From: Acipenser ruthenus
Taxonomy: Eukaryota; Chordata; Actinopteri; Acipenseriformes; Acipenseridae
Reading direction: 5' to 3'
Length of the DNA stretch: 64,000 nt
Assembly: GCF_902713425.1 (NCBI RefSeq)
Contig: NC_081245.1
Location: 4,267,108 to 4,331,107 of the forward strand
This document shows positions 42,330 through 54,183 of this stretch, piece by piece. Position 1 is the first letter of the stretch. Each line of letters opens with the position of its first letter. The notes below the pieces were generated by a model that did no database searches, was not told the origin of the DNA, and saw nothing but the letters and a program-made list of their open reading frames with translations. The translations under genes and the position numbers were made by a program.

Positions 42330-43170
42330 AACTCAACACATGAAAATGATTACATTTATTAAGACTCACAAAACTAATAAGAATATAGAAGTTAGAAATC
42401 AAGGTATCAGAATTATAAGTATAGCAGGAATCAAACACTGAAACACAGATTTCCATGCGCACGCTGTCTTCCGTGTTTCCGTACACACACACGCAGGATT
42501 CACGCACATTACACACAGTGACGGGGTGAAGCAGCATCTGTTGTATGGGTTCGAATGAAGGCAGCATTTTTGTTTCAACAAGTTCAGTTGGGAAGCAGCT
42601 TCAATTGCATTTAGTATGAAGTTGTAATATAGAGTTACTTCAGAACTTGTAGATAAACTCAATCAATGTTTAAATGGTTCAGACATTCACATTGTTTTCA
42701 AATACAGACAATAGCATCAGCTCAGTTAAAGTCTTATCTTCTTTCAATTGTTCAGAGTAGAATTGTTTGTATTTTTAATCTCACAAAGTGTTACTCTGTA
42801 TTCAATGTTTTTACTTCCGGTTTGCATGTAGATTTTTCTACACACAGTATTTTACTGAATCTTAATGTCTTTCAAATGTAGTACTTATTCTGGAGATGTG
42901 GTTCTTGTTGAAAAACAAAGGGTGTAGCGGCGAGGAGTCTTCTTCAGGATGAAGATACGTACGATGCTTGAATGGGTACCCATTGCAAGCGAAGGCTCAA
43001 TGGTTACTTCATGGCGAGATGAGTCTGAATCCAAGAGAACGAGTTCATGCGTGTTTTGATTTAAATATAGCGCCCAAAGAGGAGTTTACTTTGGTGATCC
43101 AATCACTTCCGGGTAAAACAGGAAGCTAATCCCTGACCGAAATCAGTCCTTTCATTGGCTTACAAAGTTT
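42330..43170 (-). promoter_or_regulatory. Unit 3' segment with TATA/ETS/CCAAT promoter, downstream of copy 6
   Basis: Same arrangement as at 31785-32620: CCAAT, CTTCCTG, CCGGAAGTG, ATTGG and TATA-like ATATTTAAAT within 43060-43160 on the minus strand, and AATAAA near 42360. It abuts the upstream region of copy 5 at about 42305. Confidence 0.45.
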
Positions 43171-43683
43171 GAATGACACTTCCTTTTACACAAGCAATGT
43201 GCGTCATTAAAACAGGGAGCGACCCTCCTCCATAGAGAGAGACAGAGATAACAGGATTCGAAACAAGTATAGAACAAAACTTAATTTTGTGACAGCTAGT
43301 TAAATTGATCATAGAAGGATAAAAATGTTAAACATGTTATACAATAAGTAAAGTAAAATAATGTATGAATTACTTTCAATTTAAACATAATTAAAACACA
43401 ATCAACATTTCAATATATTGGGAAACCATAACAATTGTTATTAAAATGATTCTAAAACCCATTTAAATCACTGAGGTTTGTACTTATTTGTTACGTTTCA
43501 ATCTGACAGTTTCAGTAAATCTAAAACCTTGAGACTGTTACACAAGTTAATATTACACCCTCGTAAAGGTTTGTTTATCAATTAACTTTTAGAATAAGGA
43601 AATTAGGAATTTCTATTCACTTAAAACATTCCATGTTTCATGGTAACAATTCATATAATATTCAAAGTCATGGCACCTCGTAT

Positions 43684-43697
43684 CCACAAGGTGTCGC
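43684..43697 (+). promoter_or_regulatory. Altered CTCF-like motif, 3' flank of copy 6
   Basis: CCACAAGGTGTCGC: one further change (C to A) from the other 3' sites, so probably weaker. Confidence 0.25.
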
Positions 43698-44012
43698 ACT
43701 TCTTAACCCTTTATAGGAAGAAAGTTGTATATTGGCTTTCAGACAGACTTTCTTAATTAACAGATAAGGTTCAGCTCTCTTTGTTTAGACCAGACTGGCA
43801 GGTAATCTGAACTGAATCCAATTTAAATCTTTACGACCCTCTGTTACTAATATCCAGTCCTTTGAAGCAGATCTTGAATGTTATGGGAGAAGGGTGGTGG
43901 AAGACACACTTAATTAACATCACAGCATCTTAAGCCTCATAGTTTAAGATTTGAAATGTCATTTTACAAAGACCATTCAATTACAACTATGAATTTCTCC
44001 CACACCGTATGC

Positions 44013-44095
44013 GTTGAATATACAGACTTCTCAGGGTTGGAGGCACTCGGCTTCACCTCGTAACACACAACGCTCCGAGGCGTCTGTATATTCAA
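44013..44095 (-). other. 3' UTR hairpin element, copy 6
   Basis: Perfect 14-bp arms TTGAATATACAGAC (44013-44026) and GTCTGTATATTCAA (44082-44095) around the conserved 'cgaggtgaagccgag' core. Confidence 0.55.
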
Positions 44096-44284
44096 TGGAT
44101 TGCAAACTAAGAATGTACTTTATAATGTAACGGCTTCAGAGCACTGTGTTTAATATTGATAAATCTGTATCATCCGTAGACATTCACCAGAGTTCTCACA
44201 GTTTTTATATTAAGCTGCTGTTTAAAAAGACTGGAATTTCTGAGTGTGGGTGAATGAACACACACTCACATTCTGACTAAACTT

Positions 44285-45904
44285 TCACAGCTTGCATTTG
44301 TGTCTTTCAAGAGAACTGGAAGCATTAAAAGACTTCCCACAGTGAGAGCAGTGATAAGGATTCACTCCTGTGTGGAATCGCTGGTGCATTGTCAAGCTGT
44401 ACATCCATCTGAAAGTCTTCCCACAATCATTACAGTGATGTGGTTCCTCTCCTGTGTGGATTCGCTGGTGAATTTTCAGGGTTTGTAACATCCTGAAACT
44501 CTTCCCACAATCAGCACAGACATGTTGTTTCTCTCCAGTGTGGGTTCGCTGGTGTCTTTTCAATTTGCTTGACTGTCTGAAAGTCTTCCCACAGTCAGCA
44601 CAGACATGTGGTTTCTCTCCTGTGTGGATTCGCTGGTGAAGTTTCAGGGTGTGTAACTGAGTGAAACTTTTACCACACTCAGCACAGACATATGGTTTCT
44701 CTCCTTTGTGGGTTCGCCGGTGTCTTGTCAAATAGCCTGACTGATTGAAACTCTTCCCACAGTCAGTACAGACATATGGTTTGTCTACTGTGTGGATTCG
44801 CTGGTGTCTTTGCAATGTGCCTGACCCACTGAAACTCTTCCCACAGTCAGCACAGACATATTGATTTTCTCCAGTGTGGATTCGTTGGTGTATTTTCAAA
44901 TAGCCTGACTGATTGAAACTCTTCCCACAGTCAGCACAGACATATGGTTTCTCTCCTGTGTGGATTTGCTGGTGTCTTTTCAAAACGCTTGACTGACTGA
45001 AACTCTTCCCACAGTCAGCACAGACATGTGGTTTATAGCCACTGTGGATTTGTTGGTGAAGTTTCAGATTTTGTGACAGTATGAAACTCTTTCCACAGTC
45101 AGCACAGACATGTGGTTTCTCTCCAGTGTGGATTTGTTGGTGACGTTTCAGGCTTTGTGACTGTCTGAAACTCTTCCCACAGTCATTACAGTGATGTGGC
45201 TTCTCTCTTGTGTGGGTTTTCTGGTGTCTTTTCAAAGCGCTTGACAGACTGAACCTCTTCCCACAGTCACCACAGATAAGAGAGCCCTGCAAGCTGCTTA
45301 AGGGTTTATAATTGAGAATAACCCTTTTAATATGGACTGATTCTAGTACAGGACTCTCCTCTTTCATATGGACTGATTCTAGTGCAGGACTCTCCTCTTT
45401 AATATGGACTGATTCTAGTACAGGACTCTCCTCTTTAATATGGACTGATTCTAGTACAGGACTCTCCTCTTTAATATGGACTGATTCTAGTTCAGGACTC
45501 TCCTCTTTAATATGGACTGATTCTAGCACAGGACTCTCCTCTTTAATATGGACTGATTCTAGTTCAGGACTCTCCTCTTTAATATGGACTGATTCTAGTA
45601 CAGGACTCTCCTGTTTAATATGGACTGATTCTAGTACAGGACTCTCCTCTTTAATATGGACTGATTCTAGTGCAGGACTCTCCTCTTTAATATGAACTGA
45701 TTCTATTGCAGGACTCTCCTCTTTAATATGGACTGATTCTAGTGCAGGACTCTCCTCTTTAATATGGACTGATTCTAGTGCAGGACTCTCCTCCTTAATA
45801 TGGACTGATTCTAGTACAGGACTCTCCTGTTTAACATGGGCAGTCTCCATCATTGAATCTTCTCTTTCACAAGGATAATCCAGTTTTGTCTTCTGAACAA
45901 ATTC
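44285..45904 (-). CDS. C2H2 zinc-finger protein, copy 6 (11 complete fingers)
   Basis: Final coding exon with acceptor ctttag just above 45904. With ATG at 45992-45994 it makes 540 residues starting [26 protein letters not shown]. Fourteen 12-residue repeats (mostly [16 protein letters not shown]) precede the spacer [20 protein letters not shown]. Eleven complete fingers and a degenerate last one (ending LERHKCKL) follow. Several linkers are altered (THTREKP, IHSGYKP, IHTVDKP, FHTGVNP), which may loosen DNA binding. Compared with copy 5 it lacks about four fingers from the middle and end. The frame is whole. Target unknown. Confidence 0.92.
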   Translation of the reverse strand, partial: EFVQKTKLDYPCEREDSMMETAHVKQESPVLESVHIKEESPALESVHIKEESPALESVHIKEESPAIESVHIKEESPALESVHIKEESPVLESVHIKQESPVLESVHIKEESPELESVHIKEESPVLESVHIKEESPELESVHIKEESPVLESVHIKEESPVLESVHIKEESPALESVHMKEESPVLESVHIKRVILNYKPLSSLQGSLICGDCGKRFSLSSALKRHQKTHTREKPHHCNDCGKSFRQSQSLKRHQQIHTGEKPHVCADCGKSFILSQNLKLHQQIHSGYKPHVCADCGKSFSQSSVLKRHQQIHTGEKPYVCADCGKSFNQSGYLKIHQRIHTGENQYVCADCGKSFSGSGTLQRHQRIHTVDKPYVCTDCGKSFNQSGYLTRHRRTHKGEKPYVCAECGKSFTQLHTLKLHQRIHTGEKPHVCADCGKTFRQSSKLKRHQRTHTGEKQHVCADCGKSFRMLQTLKIHQRIHTGEEPHHCNDCGKTFRWMYSLTMHQRFHTGVNPYHCSHCGKSFNASSSLERHKCKL

Positions 45905-45991
45905 CTAAAGAAAATATAAAATTCAATTTGTTACAATCTCTTTGTTAAATTCTATGAACTTGCCTTATCAACTCCAGACTCCATTCATTAC

Positions 45992-46035
45992 CATGTTCAT
46001 GAATGTCCTGTACTGAGTGAGATGAAGGAGATTTT
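45992..46035 (-). other. Exon 2 of ZNF copy 6, ending in the start codon
   Basis: 44 bp, acceptor ttgttatag, donor ATG|GTAATG. Identical in layout to copy 5. Confidence 0.7.
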
Positions 46036-46169
46036 CTATAACAAGGAGGAAGGAGAGATGGGCCAAAATCACAGAAACAAAGACAGTTCTAAACAGAGAA
46101 ATATTCAAACATGTATAAAAAGCACCCACACATGTAACCCCTCTCAGCAATGAGCTACTGCTACCACTA

Positions 46170-46251
46170 CTACTACTACTACTAATAATAATAATAATAA
46201 TAATAGTAATAATACACCTGTCAGTGACATCCACGTCCTATCACCATGTAC

Positions 46252-46314
<63 letters not shown>

Positions 46315-46315
46315 C
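46170..46315. repeat. (ACT)n/(AAT)n microsatellites in intron 1 of copy 6
   Basis: Tracts at about 46166-46215 and 46252-46312 with the same unique bridge as in copy 5. Confidence 0.95.
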
Positions 46316-46324
46316 CTGTAATCC

Positions 46325-46566
46325 ATAACGAAGCATTATAAAGCACAGAGAGGTCTGGTAAAGCATAGGGAAGCATTGTAAAGCACAGAGAGGTCTGGTA
46401 AAGCATAGGGAAGCATTGTAAAGCACAGAGAGGTCTGGTAAAGCATAGGGAAGCATTGTAAAGCACAGAGAGGTCTGGTAAAGCATAGGGAAGCATTGTA
46501 AAACACAGAGAGGTCTGGTAAAGCATAGGGAAGCATTGTAAAGCACAGAGAGGTCTGGTAAAGCAT
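46325..46566. repeat. 40-bp minisatellite, about 6 copies, intron 1 of copy 6
   Basis: Same unit as 36200-36765, with fewer copies. Confidence 0.95.
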
Positions 46567-46589
46567 ATTACATAACAAACAATGATCAC

Positions 46590-47285
46590 TCAATCTCAAC
46601 TCTCCTATAGGTATACCTATCGTAAGTATAGCCAATATCCTAAGCCTTGCATATAAAAAAAACACAGTTTACTGCAGCATATATCTTTAGACAAAATATA
46701 AGAGTCGGCTAGTTTAACGAGTACAAGATAACTGATCAATATTCCCTCTCGTTCAGGCCAGATAGGAGTTTGTAGACGTGGCAGTCGGGTTCGAGAGCTC
46801 ACTGTATGGTGCCCCGTTTCAGTTTATATATCAGGGGCGTGTAATTCAGATCCCCCGATGCCCGCCCGGGACAACAAGTTTTGCCATCATTCTTTTCCCG
46901 TTGGACAAATACTCTTTATTTATTTTTCCTGTGTTTGTTCTGCTGCTAGAAAAACACTCTGGTAGATCTCTAGAGAGCCCCGCAGGTTTCTGAAAACTCT
47001 GACTTGCAGAAGTCTAGCACATACATACAAACATTTAGAACGTGTGTACCTCCCATCCTCTAACTTCTGATTGGCTAGCTGTGGAAAAGGATGATCTTTC
47101 ATTTAGCAGGAATGGCTAAGCTTTTAAACTTCTTCGTGAACTTAAGATATTATTTACGCCTTTTGTAAATTAGCAAATCAGTCACACTGCTTTCTTAATA
47201 CATGAACCTGACATTTAAATGCATCAATCTAGTAAAGTTATTTAAAAAAAAAACATAGCCGCTAAGCATTAGGTTATTAGAAAAA
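46590..47285. other. Segment shared with unit 5 (36790-37486), identity unknown
   Basis: Almost base-for-base the same as unit 5, which shows that units 5 and 6 separated recently. No gene seen. Confidence 0.45.
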
Positions 47286-48190
47286 GGGGGACAGCTGTGT
47301 GGAGTAGTGGTTAGGGCTCTGGACTCTTGACCGGAGGGTCGTGGGTTCAATCCCAGGTGGGAGACACTGCTGCTGTACCCTTGAGCAAGGTACTTTACCT
47401 AGATTGCTCCAGTAAAAACCCAACTGTATAACTGTATAACTGCTCCACTGGCTCCCGATCACCGCTCGCATCCAGTTCAAGACTCTTGTACTAGCCTACA
47501 GATGCCTTGACCAGACTGCACCCAGCTACCTCCAGACCCTCATCTCTCCCTACACCCCCACTCGACCTCTCCGCTCCGCCTGCACTAGAAGACTGGCTGT
47601 ACCTCCGCTACGCTCCCCTGCCTCCAGAGCCCGCTCCTTCTCCACCCTTGCTCCGCAGTGGTGGAATGACCTTCCTACAGATGTCAGGACTGCCCAGTCC
47701 CTGACCACATTCCGGTGCCTCCTTAAGACTCACCTCTTCAAACAGCACCTGTAGAACTCCTTTGTTTGTATCCTGGGACACTATCACCCTTCATTTAAAT
47801 GTGCTCTATTTTGCTCTTATCTGCCCCCTATTTTACTGCATTTAATTCTGTACTTCAGAATACTGTAATCTGCCAAGTGTTTAACCTGTAGTATTTTGTA
47901 TTTAATCATATCCTGATGTAACTATCACTATTATCTGCTGTATTATTGAATTGTGGTTTGTCACACTTGAAGAAAAGTTATTGTATTTCTTGCTCTTATT
48001 GTATTACTTGTATTGTAACACTTGAAATGTATTTGCTTACGATTGTAAGTCGCCCTGGATAAAGGCGTCTGCTAAGAAATAAATAATAATAATAAATGGA
48101 TAATTGTGTGTAAAAATAATGTGTAAAAAATAATTTAATTGTATGTACAAAAAATAATGTGATATCTTGTAACAATTGTAAGTCTGCTAA
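47286..48190 (+). mobile_element. Family A SINE split by an L2 insertion (unit 6)
   Basis: The same nested pair as in unit 5 (SINE parts 47286-47439 and about 48097-48190), so the nesting came before the unit 5/6 duplication. Confidence 0.8.
47440..48096 (+). mobile_element. 5'-truncated L2 LINE with end of ORF2 (unit 6)
   Basis: An open 104-codon ORF2 end (47440-47754) with LLHWLPITARIQF, WWNDLPTD and KTHLFKQHL-stop. The 30-bp 3' UTR unit is present once, against three times in unit 5. Confidence 0.88.
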
Positions 48191-48734
48191 GATTTGTGGT
48201 CAAGTGAGTACTTGTTGGGATCCTAAGTTTACTGTTTTATTTCAAGACAAACTTGAAACTTTTTTCTTTCTTTTTCTTGTAAACGCAGTCTGCCATTTAC
48301 CATATTTTTTTTTTAGATTTTAATGCTACTTTGGAATAAATAAATAAATAATGCTTTTGTACGTGATTTGAACAGAATCGATATTAGTTGCTTATTGTAC
48401 CTTCACAATCCATTGATTGTGAAACTGTTAAAACATGAAGATTGACAAGTATGTTTATAATGCTAGAAATAAAATGCTTATACATGAGATCATCTGTACA
48501 GCATCTTTTTAAAATAAAATACAGGCTGTCACTCTCATGGCAACGTGTTTATGTATTAATGAAAGAATGTGTTTTTCACTGCATGGAAAGAATGTTGCCC
48601 TACCTAAAAATGTCTTCTGCAGTGACTTAGAAGACCGATCTGAAACCCGGCATATACAATGAATTCAGGAAACGATATTTGCATTGCACAATTAATTAAT
48701 ATGGGACAGACTAAAACGAATGACAAAACCCAGT

Positions 48735-49335
48735 GTCCACTGACTATAATGGGGAATGAAATGCCCATTGACTATAATGGGGAATGAAATGTCTATTGAC
48801 TATAATGGGGAATGAAATGCCCATTGACTATAATGGGGAATGAAATTCCCATTGACTATAATGGGGAATGGAATGCCCATTGACTATAATGGGGAATGAA
48901 ATGCCCATTGACTATAATGGGGAATGAAATGCCCATTGACTATAATGGGGAATGAAATGCCCATTGACTATAATGGGGAAATGAAATTCCCATTGACTAT
49001 AATGGGGAATGAAATGCCCATTGACTATAATGGGGAATGAAATGCCCATTGACTATAATGGGGAAATGAAATGCCCATTGACTATAATGGAGAATGAAAT
49101 GCCCATTGACTATAATGGGGAATGAAATGCCCATTGACTATAATGGGGAAATGAAATTCCCATTGACTATAATGGGGAATGAAATGCCCATTGACTATAA
49201 TGGGGAATGAAATGCCCATTGACTATAATGGGGAAATGAAATGCCCATTGACTATAATGGAGAATGAAATGCCCATTGACTATAATGGGGAATGAAATGC
49301 CCATTGACTATAATGGAGAATGAAATACCCACTGA
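48735..49335. repeat. 28-bp minisatellite, about 21 copies
   Basis: Unit 'gaatgaaatgcccattgactataatggg'. A 170-bp block of six units, including the variants 'gggaaatgaaattccc' and 'atggagaatg', occurs twice in a row (from about 48971 and 49141). It lies in intron 1 of copy 6. Confidence 0.95.
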
Positions 49336-49432
49336 CTAGAAGATTGACAGCCTATATCCCAAACAGGAATCTTCAAATCCCGAATATTGTTTCTTGAAAA
49401 TAAACCCATGTACAAAATAAAAGTGGAATTTT

Positions 49433-49664
49433 ATTTTATTTATTTATTTCTTAGCAGACGCCCTTATCCAGGGCGACTTACAATTGTTACAAGATATCAC
49501 ATTATTTTTACATACAATTCCCCATTTATACAGTTGGGTTTTTACTGGAGCAATCTAGGTAAAGTACCTTGCTCAAGGGTACAGCAGCAGTGTCCCCTAC
49601 TAGGGATTGAACCCACGACCCTCCGGTCAAGAGTCCAGAGCCCTGACCACTACTCCACACTGCA
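49433..49664 (-). mobile_element. tRNA-derived SINE, family A
   Basis: Full-length, minus strand, in intron 1 of copy 6. Confidence 0.9.
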
Positions 49665-50055
49665 TGACATGGAATGACAGGCTGGGAATATCACATGCAT
49701 GTTTTTTGTAAAAAGATAATTTATAGGGTAATTCTGTGTCAAATGAAATATAATGTCACCCACACATCTCAGATTTGTTATTAGCTTTTAAAAGCACTGT
49801 GGGTGTTTTTTCACTTCATCGGCTGACCCACCCCTTTTATTTGTTTTTATTTGGGTGTGTACCTGTTAAACCAGGAACCTGTGTGATTTCGTCTGGTTTC
49901 ACGGACCGTCATTACCACTAATCGTGGACTACCTAACATCAATGCAGGTAAACCGGTACAGAGTACTAAAAAATGCATGGAGTAAATTAATGCATAATGA
50001 TCTTACTACTAAAATTAATCTTCACGCTGCTAATGTCTTACAATGTTGTGCTTAT

Positions 50056-50064
50056 TATTATTAC

Positions 50065-50131
<67 letters not shown>

Positions 50132-50155
50132 ATTATTATTATTATTATTATTTTA
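50056..50155. repeat. (ATT)n microsatellite
   Basis: About 33 ATT units with two interruptions, downstream of the THAP fragment. Confidence 0.95.
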
Positions 50156-50207
50156 AGTATAAGTTATAATTGTGTATTACTTTAATTTATACTGTAAGTA
50201 TAAGTAT

Positions 50208-50430
50208 GTTACCATTAATAAAATGTTCGCTGCAGGTGGTCCTTGAGTCTGGTGGACTCCATTTAGACTCTTCTTCATGCTGCCGATGAAAGCAGAAAGC
50301 CACTTTTCCCTTCTATCTGGACTTAAACGCTGCTTCGGAAGTTCAAAAAATGACAGCCGCTTGTCTTTCATGTCGTCGTGGTTGTGGCATCCAACAACCA
50401 CACAACTCCTCGACACTGTGTTAAAAATAT
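50208..50430 (-). pseudogene. THAP-like fragment, frame broken, copy 6
   Basis: On the minus strand it starts SRSCVVVGCHNHDDMKDKRL and keeps the tryptophan of EKWLSA. The frame then shifts after about 45 residues, so the CSEHF end is no longer in phase. It is otherwise close to the intact fragment in unit 7. No ATG before it. Confidence 0.6.
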
Positions 50431-51095
50431 ATGTGCTTGCAACTCTTCAATTGATAAAGGAAACCGCGTCTGTTTTGGTTTGTTTTCAGAGGCTCCGAGG
50501 TTGCTGTGCAGTTACTGGCTGCGTTCACGATACGCAGACTTTGCTAAGTTAAAAGTCCGCGCAGCTTCTCAAGAGGTACTGCGCTGGAGCAGCCACGGAT
50601 CAAAACAATAGACGACCGCTGGCTGACAAAGAAGCGTGTAGACAACCAGATACAATCCTCACTCCATGTGCTACTGCCACCGAGTCAGGGGGTGTGAATC
50701 ACCTTCCAATCAGGTCATTAATTATCTTATGAATGATTTGTAATACAAATTAAAATGATTTGACTCTTTTTCCACACAGTTATTATACTTTTCAAATATT
50801 CAGATATTTATTCTAAAGGTTTAAACATGTATAATAATGCTAAACGGTTGAAATGAACCTGAAACCGCTCTGTTATTTTCAGCAGGTGTAATTGGTTATT
50901 GATGAAAGGCTCTCAGGGACAGGGAATAACCTACTTTGAATTAAGGAGAATAAACCAGCTTTAATAACAGGTAGTTGAAGTGAGATATGTGATCATATGT
51001 GCAAGTATTTGAACTATTTTTTGTCCCAGATCAAAATACAGTACTGTCTAACAACTGTCTAATATAAACATTTATATGATCTCTTTATAGCAGGG

Positions 51096-51308
51096 ACTGG
51101 AGTAGTGGTCAGGGCTCTGGACTCTTGACCGGAGGGTCGTGGGTTCAATCCCAAGTGGGGGACACTGCTGCTGTACCCCTGAGCAAGGTACTTTACCCAG
51201 ATTGCTCCAGTAAAAACCCAGCTGTATAAATGGATAATTGTGTGTAAAAATAATGTGATATCTTGTAACAATTGTAACTCGCCCTGGATAAGGGCGTCTG
51301 CTAAGAAA

Positions 51309-51340
<32 letters not shown>
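51096..51340 (+). mobile_element. tRNA-derived SINE, family A, 5' end lost
   Basis: Starts at 'ggagtagtggtcagggc', ends with a TAA tract. Unit 5 has no SINE at the matching place (about 40315-40340), so it inserted after those units separated. Confidence 0.85.
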
Positions 51341-51343
<3 letters not shown>

Positions 51344-51479
51344 ACACATTTTCTAATCATGCTGTAAATTATGAAGCTGGTGGAGCACAAAGGGATCTTC
51401 GATTGCATCCACTTCTGTGATTAGAATTTCTCTCAACACCACCTCCGTTTTGGTTCTGCTCAGAACTGTTGTTCATCTA

Positions 51480-51880
51480 CCAAAGCTGTCCACGCTGCGT
51501 CTGCGCAGACCGTGACGTCACGCGCAAACTCCCGTCTGCAATCTAGCTGGCAAAAAAGTGTCGTGAACGCGCCCCCTATGTGCGTGCGCGCAAATGTTGC
51601 CCGGATGTCCGCGCAAACCTGCAGGCACGCACCCACGCGCTGCTGTTACGCGACTCACGCAGACAACAGCGCGAGAAAACAACACGCGATTTGAGAACAT
51701 GTTCAAACACTGTAGAGTCTGAAGCGGAGCGGAGCGCAACCTGACCCTGGAAATAACATGAGGCGGTGATGCGGGGGAACTGTCCCGAGCAGCGCCGAGG
51801 GCTGGAGCGGTTACTTGTTTTTAAAAATGTCAAAATGTTCCGAATGAATTGACCAGAAACGCGGGTCTGGGCCTGTGTGT
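51480..51880 (-). promoter_or_regulatory. CpG block of copy 6 with CRE
   Basis: TGACGTCA at 51513-51520 lies within 'cagaccgtgacgtcacgcg', followed by GC-rich sequence up to the possible acceptor ttatttccag. Same as in unit 5. A candidate internal promoter in intron 1. Confidence 0.4.
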
Positions 51881-52021
51881 GTGTGTAGATATACAATTGT
51901 TATTTTTGACCACTTTCTTAAAATAGTTTTACATGAAACACGTTGTTTTCAATACAACTAATCAAAGCTAAGCGTACCGGTTAACAAATGGAATCAAATT
52001 AATTCATATTTAAAAACTTAC

Positions 52022-52185
52022 TCGTTAATTCAGTCACTCCAGCCTCCTCTCTCTCCTTCAGGGAAAAATATTGTGAGGGACCGAAGCGAAAACAAACCCG
52101 CCCCCTCTCTCGCCTGCCATTGGCTGTGGGGTCACTCTGAACCGAGGAATCCTCCGGTGATTGGCTCTCGTAACCAATGAGGGAT
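52022..52185 (-). promoter_or_regulatory. Promoter and exon 1 of ZNF copy 6
   Basis: CCAAT on + at 52173-52177 and ATTGG on + near 52158 and 52119, with the GC box complement. About 12 bases between the first two CCAAT boxes are deleted, so their spacing is shorter than in other copies. Exon 1 ends at 52022. Confidence 0.68.
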
Positions 52186-52440
52186 CAGCTCTGTGGCAGT
52201 TTACCGTATAATCAAGACAACAGGCGCATTTTATACTCGGGTACCGTTCAGTTTATTATTATTATTATTATTATTATTAATATGTGGTGATGTATATGAA
52301 AATAGGAGATTATCGTTGTATTGATTATATAGAAAATTGATAAAAGTTACCAGCTGATCTGTCAGTTTATAAAATGGCAAGGAAATGCCGGTTCATTTGT
52401 AAAGTTACAAATTGCTAATAATACCTTTTATAACTTATGT

Positions 52441-52444
<4 letters not shown>

Positions 52445-52483
<39 letters not shown>
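52445..52483. repeat. (CA)n microsatellite
   Basis: About 20 CA units. A CA tract lies at the same place in unit 7. Confidence 0.95.
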
Positions 52484-52486
<3 letters not shown>

Positions 52487-52583
52487 TTACTACACTCATT
52501 TCAACTGGATACCGTTTGGAGATTTAATAATCTCTCTCCCATTGAAATGAATAACACACCTCTCCCTGCTATTCTCACATGTC

Positions 52584-52597
52584 CCAGTAGATGGCGC
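52584..52597 (+). promoter_or_regulatory. CTCF consensus motif upstream of copy 6
   Basis: CCAGTAGATGGCGC, full match to the core. Confidence 0.55.
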
Positions 52598-53030
52598 CAC
52601 GCCTCCACGCAAGTACTGGCTGCAGGAAAACGACACAGCGCCGGTGTAACAAATCTGTGTGCAGTTATACAGTAAATGTGTGCATGTTTATGGAGCTATA
52701 ATATTTATCATTAATACTTCAATATCCTAGGCCACCCCCTGCTATGTTAAAAATATACAAACATATTAGTTAATATTAATGTCTTATTAGACAGGACGAG
52801 ACCTCCATTACGTGATTCATATTTAAATATAAAAATAGGATTTTAGTCCTTCACAAATTTCATACTTCTTATAAATTATATTTAAAATCCAATTATTCGA
52901 TTTTTGAAATGTATCAAGAAATATGAACAAAATAGAAAATAAATACAGACAGTTATAAAAATATGCTTTTTAGTTTCAATATCGAGAGGTTAACCAGTCA
53001 AATAACTAAGTCAATAAACTAACATTAAAA

Positions 53031-53033
<3 letters not shown>

Positions 53034-53078
<45 letters not shown>
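53034..53078. repeat. (TA)n microsatellite
   Basis: About 22 TA units directly before a family B SINE. Confidence 0.95.
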
Positions 53079-53081
<3 letters not shown>

Positions 53082-53082
<1 letters not shown>

Positions 53083-53298
53083 TTTATTTAGCAGACACCT
53101 TTATCCAAGGCGACTTATAGAGACTAGGGCGTGTGAACTATGCATCAGCTACAGAGTCACTTACAACTACGTCTCACCCGAAAGACGGAGCACAAGGAGG
53201 TTAAGTGACTTGCTCAGGGTCACACAATGAGTCAGTGGCTGAGGTGGGATTTGAACCGGGGACCTCCTGGTTATAAGCCCGTTTCTTTAACCACACAC
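53082..53298 (-). mobile_element. tRNA-derived SINE, family B
   Basis: Minus-strand copy from the tail 'agcagacacctttatccaagg' to the head 'ggtttaaagaaacgggc', inserted between a TA tract and unit sequence. Confidence 0.85.
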
Positions 53299-53339
53299 AC
53301 GTGTTTCAGGATCTCAGATCAATCATAAATGCTTACTGT

Positions 53340-54110
53340 AGTACTCATAATAGGCAAAAAGAAACTCAACCCATAAAAATGATTACATTTATTAAGACTC
53401 ACAAAAGTAATAAGAATATAAAAGTTATAATACAGAAGTTAGAAATCAAGGTATCAGAATTATAAGTATAGCAGGAATAAAACATTGAAACACATATTTT
53501 CATGAGCACGCTGTCTTCAGTGTGTTTCCGTACACGCAGGATTCACGCACATTACACACAGTGACGGGGAGAAGCAGCGTCTGTTGTGTGGGTTCGAATG
53601 AAGACGCCATTTTTGTTTCAACAAGTTCAGTTCGGAAGCAGTTTCAATTGCATTTAGTATGAAGCTGTAATCTAGAGTTACTTCAGAACTTGTAGATCAA
53701 CTCAATCAATGTTTAATCTCACAAAGTGTTATTCTGTATTCAATGTTTTTACTTGTGGTTTGCATGTAGACTTTTCTACACAAACATAGTATTTTACTGA
53801 ATCTTAATGTCTTTCAAATGTAGTACTTATTCTGGAGATGTGGTTCTTGTTGAAAAACAAAGGGTGTAGCGGTGAGGAGTCTTCTTCAGGATGAAGATAT
53901 GTACGATGCTTGAATGGGTCCCCATTGCAAGCGAAGGCTCAATGGTTACTTCATGGCAAAATGAGTCTGAATCCAAGAGAACGAGTTCATGCATGTTTTG
54001 ATTTAAATATAGAGCCCAAAGAGGAGTATACTTTGGAGATCCAATCACTTCCGGGTAAAACAGGAAGCTAATCCCTGACCGAAATCAGTCCTTTCATTGG
54101 CCTACAAAGT
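53340..54110 (-). promoter_or_regulatory. Unit 3' segment with TATA/ETS/CCAAT promoter, downstream of copy 7
   Basis: CCAAT, CTTCCTG, CCGGAAGTG, ATTGG and TATA-like ATATTTAAAT lie within about 54000-54105 on the minus strand, with AATAAA near 53390. About 85 bp present in units 5 and 6 ('gttcagacgttcacattg') is deleted here. Confidence 0.42.
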
Positions 54111-54150
54111 TTGAATGAACACAGGGAGCAACCCTCCTCCATGGAGAGAA

Positions 54151-54183
<33 letters not shown>

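Noticed and set aside
48735-49335. CRISPR-like look of the regular short repeats (27, 28, 40 and 48 bp)
   Set aside because: Units follow each other directly without unique spacers, and the DNA is clearly eukaryotic.
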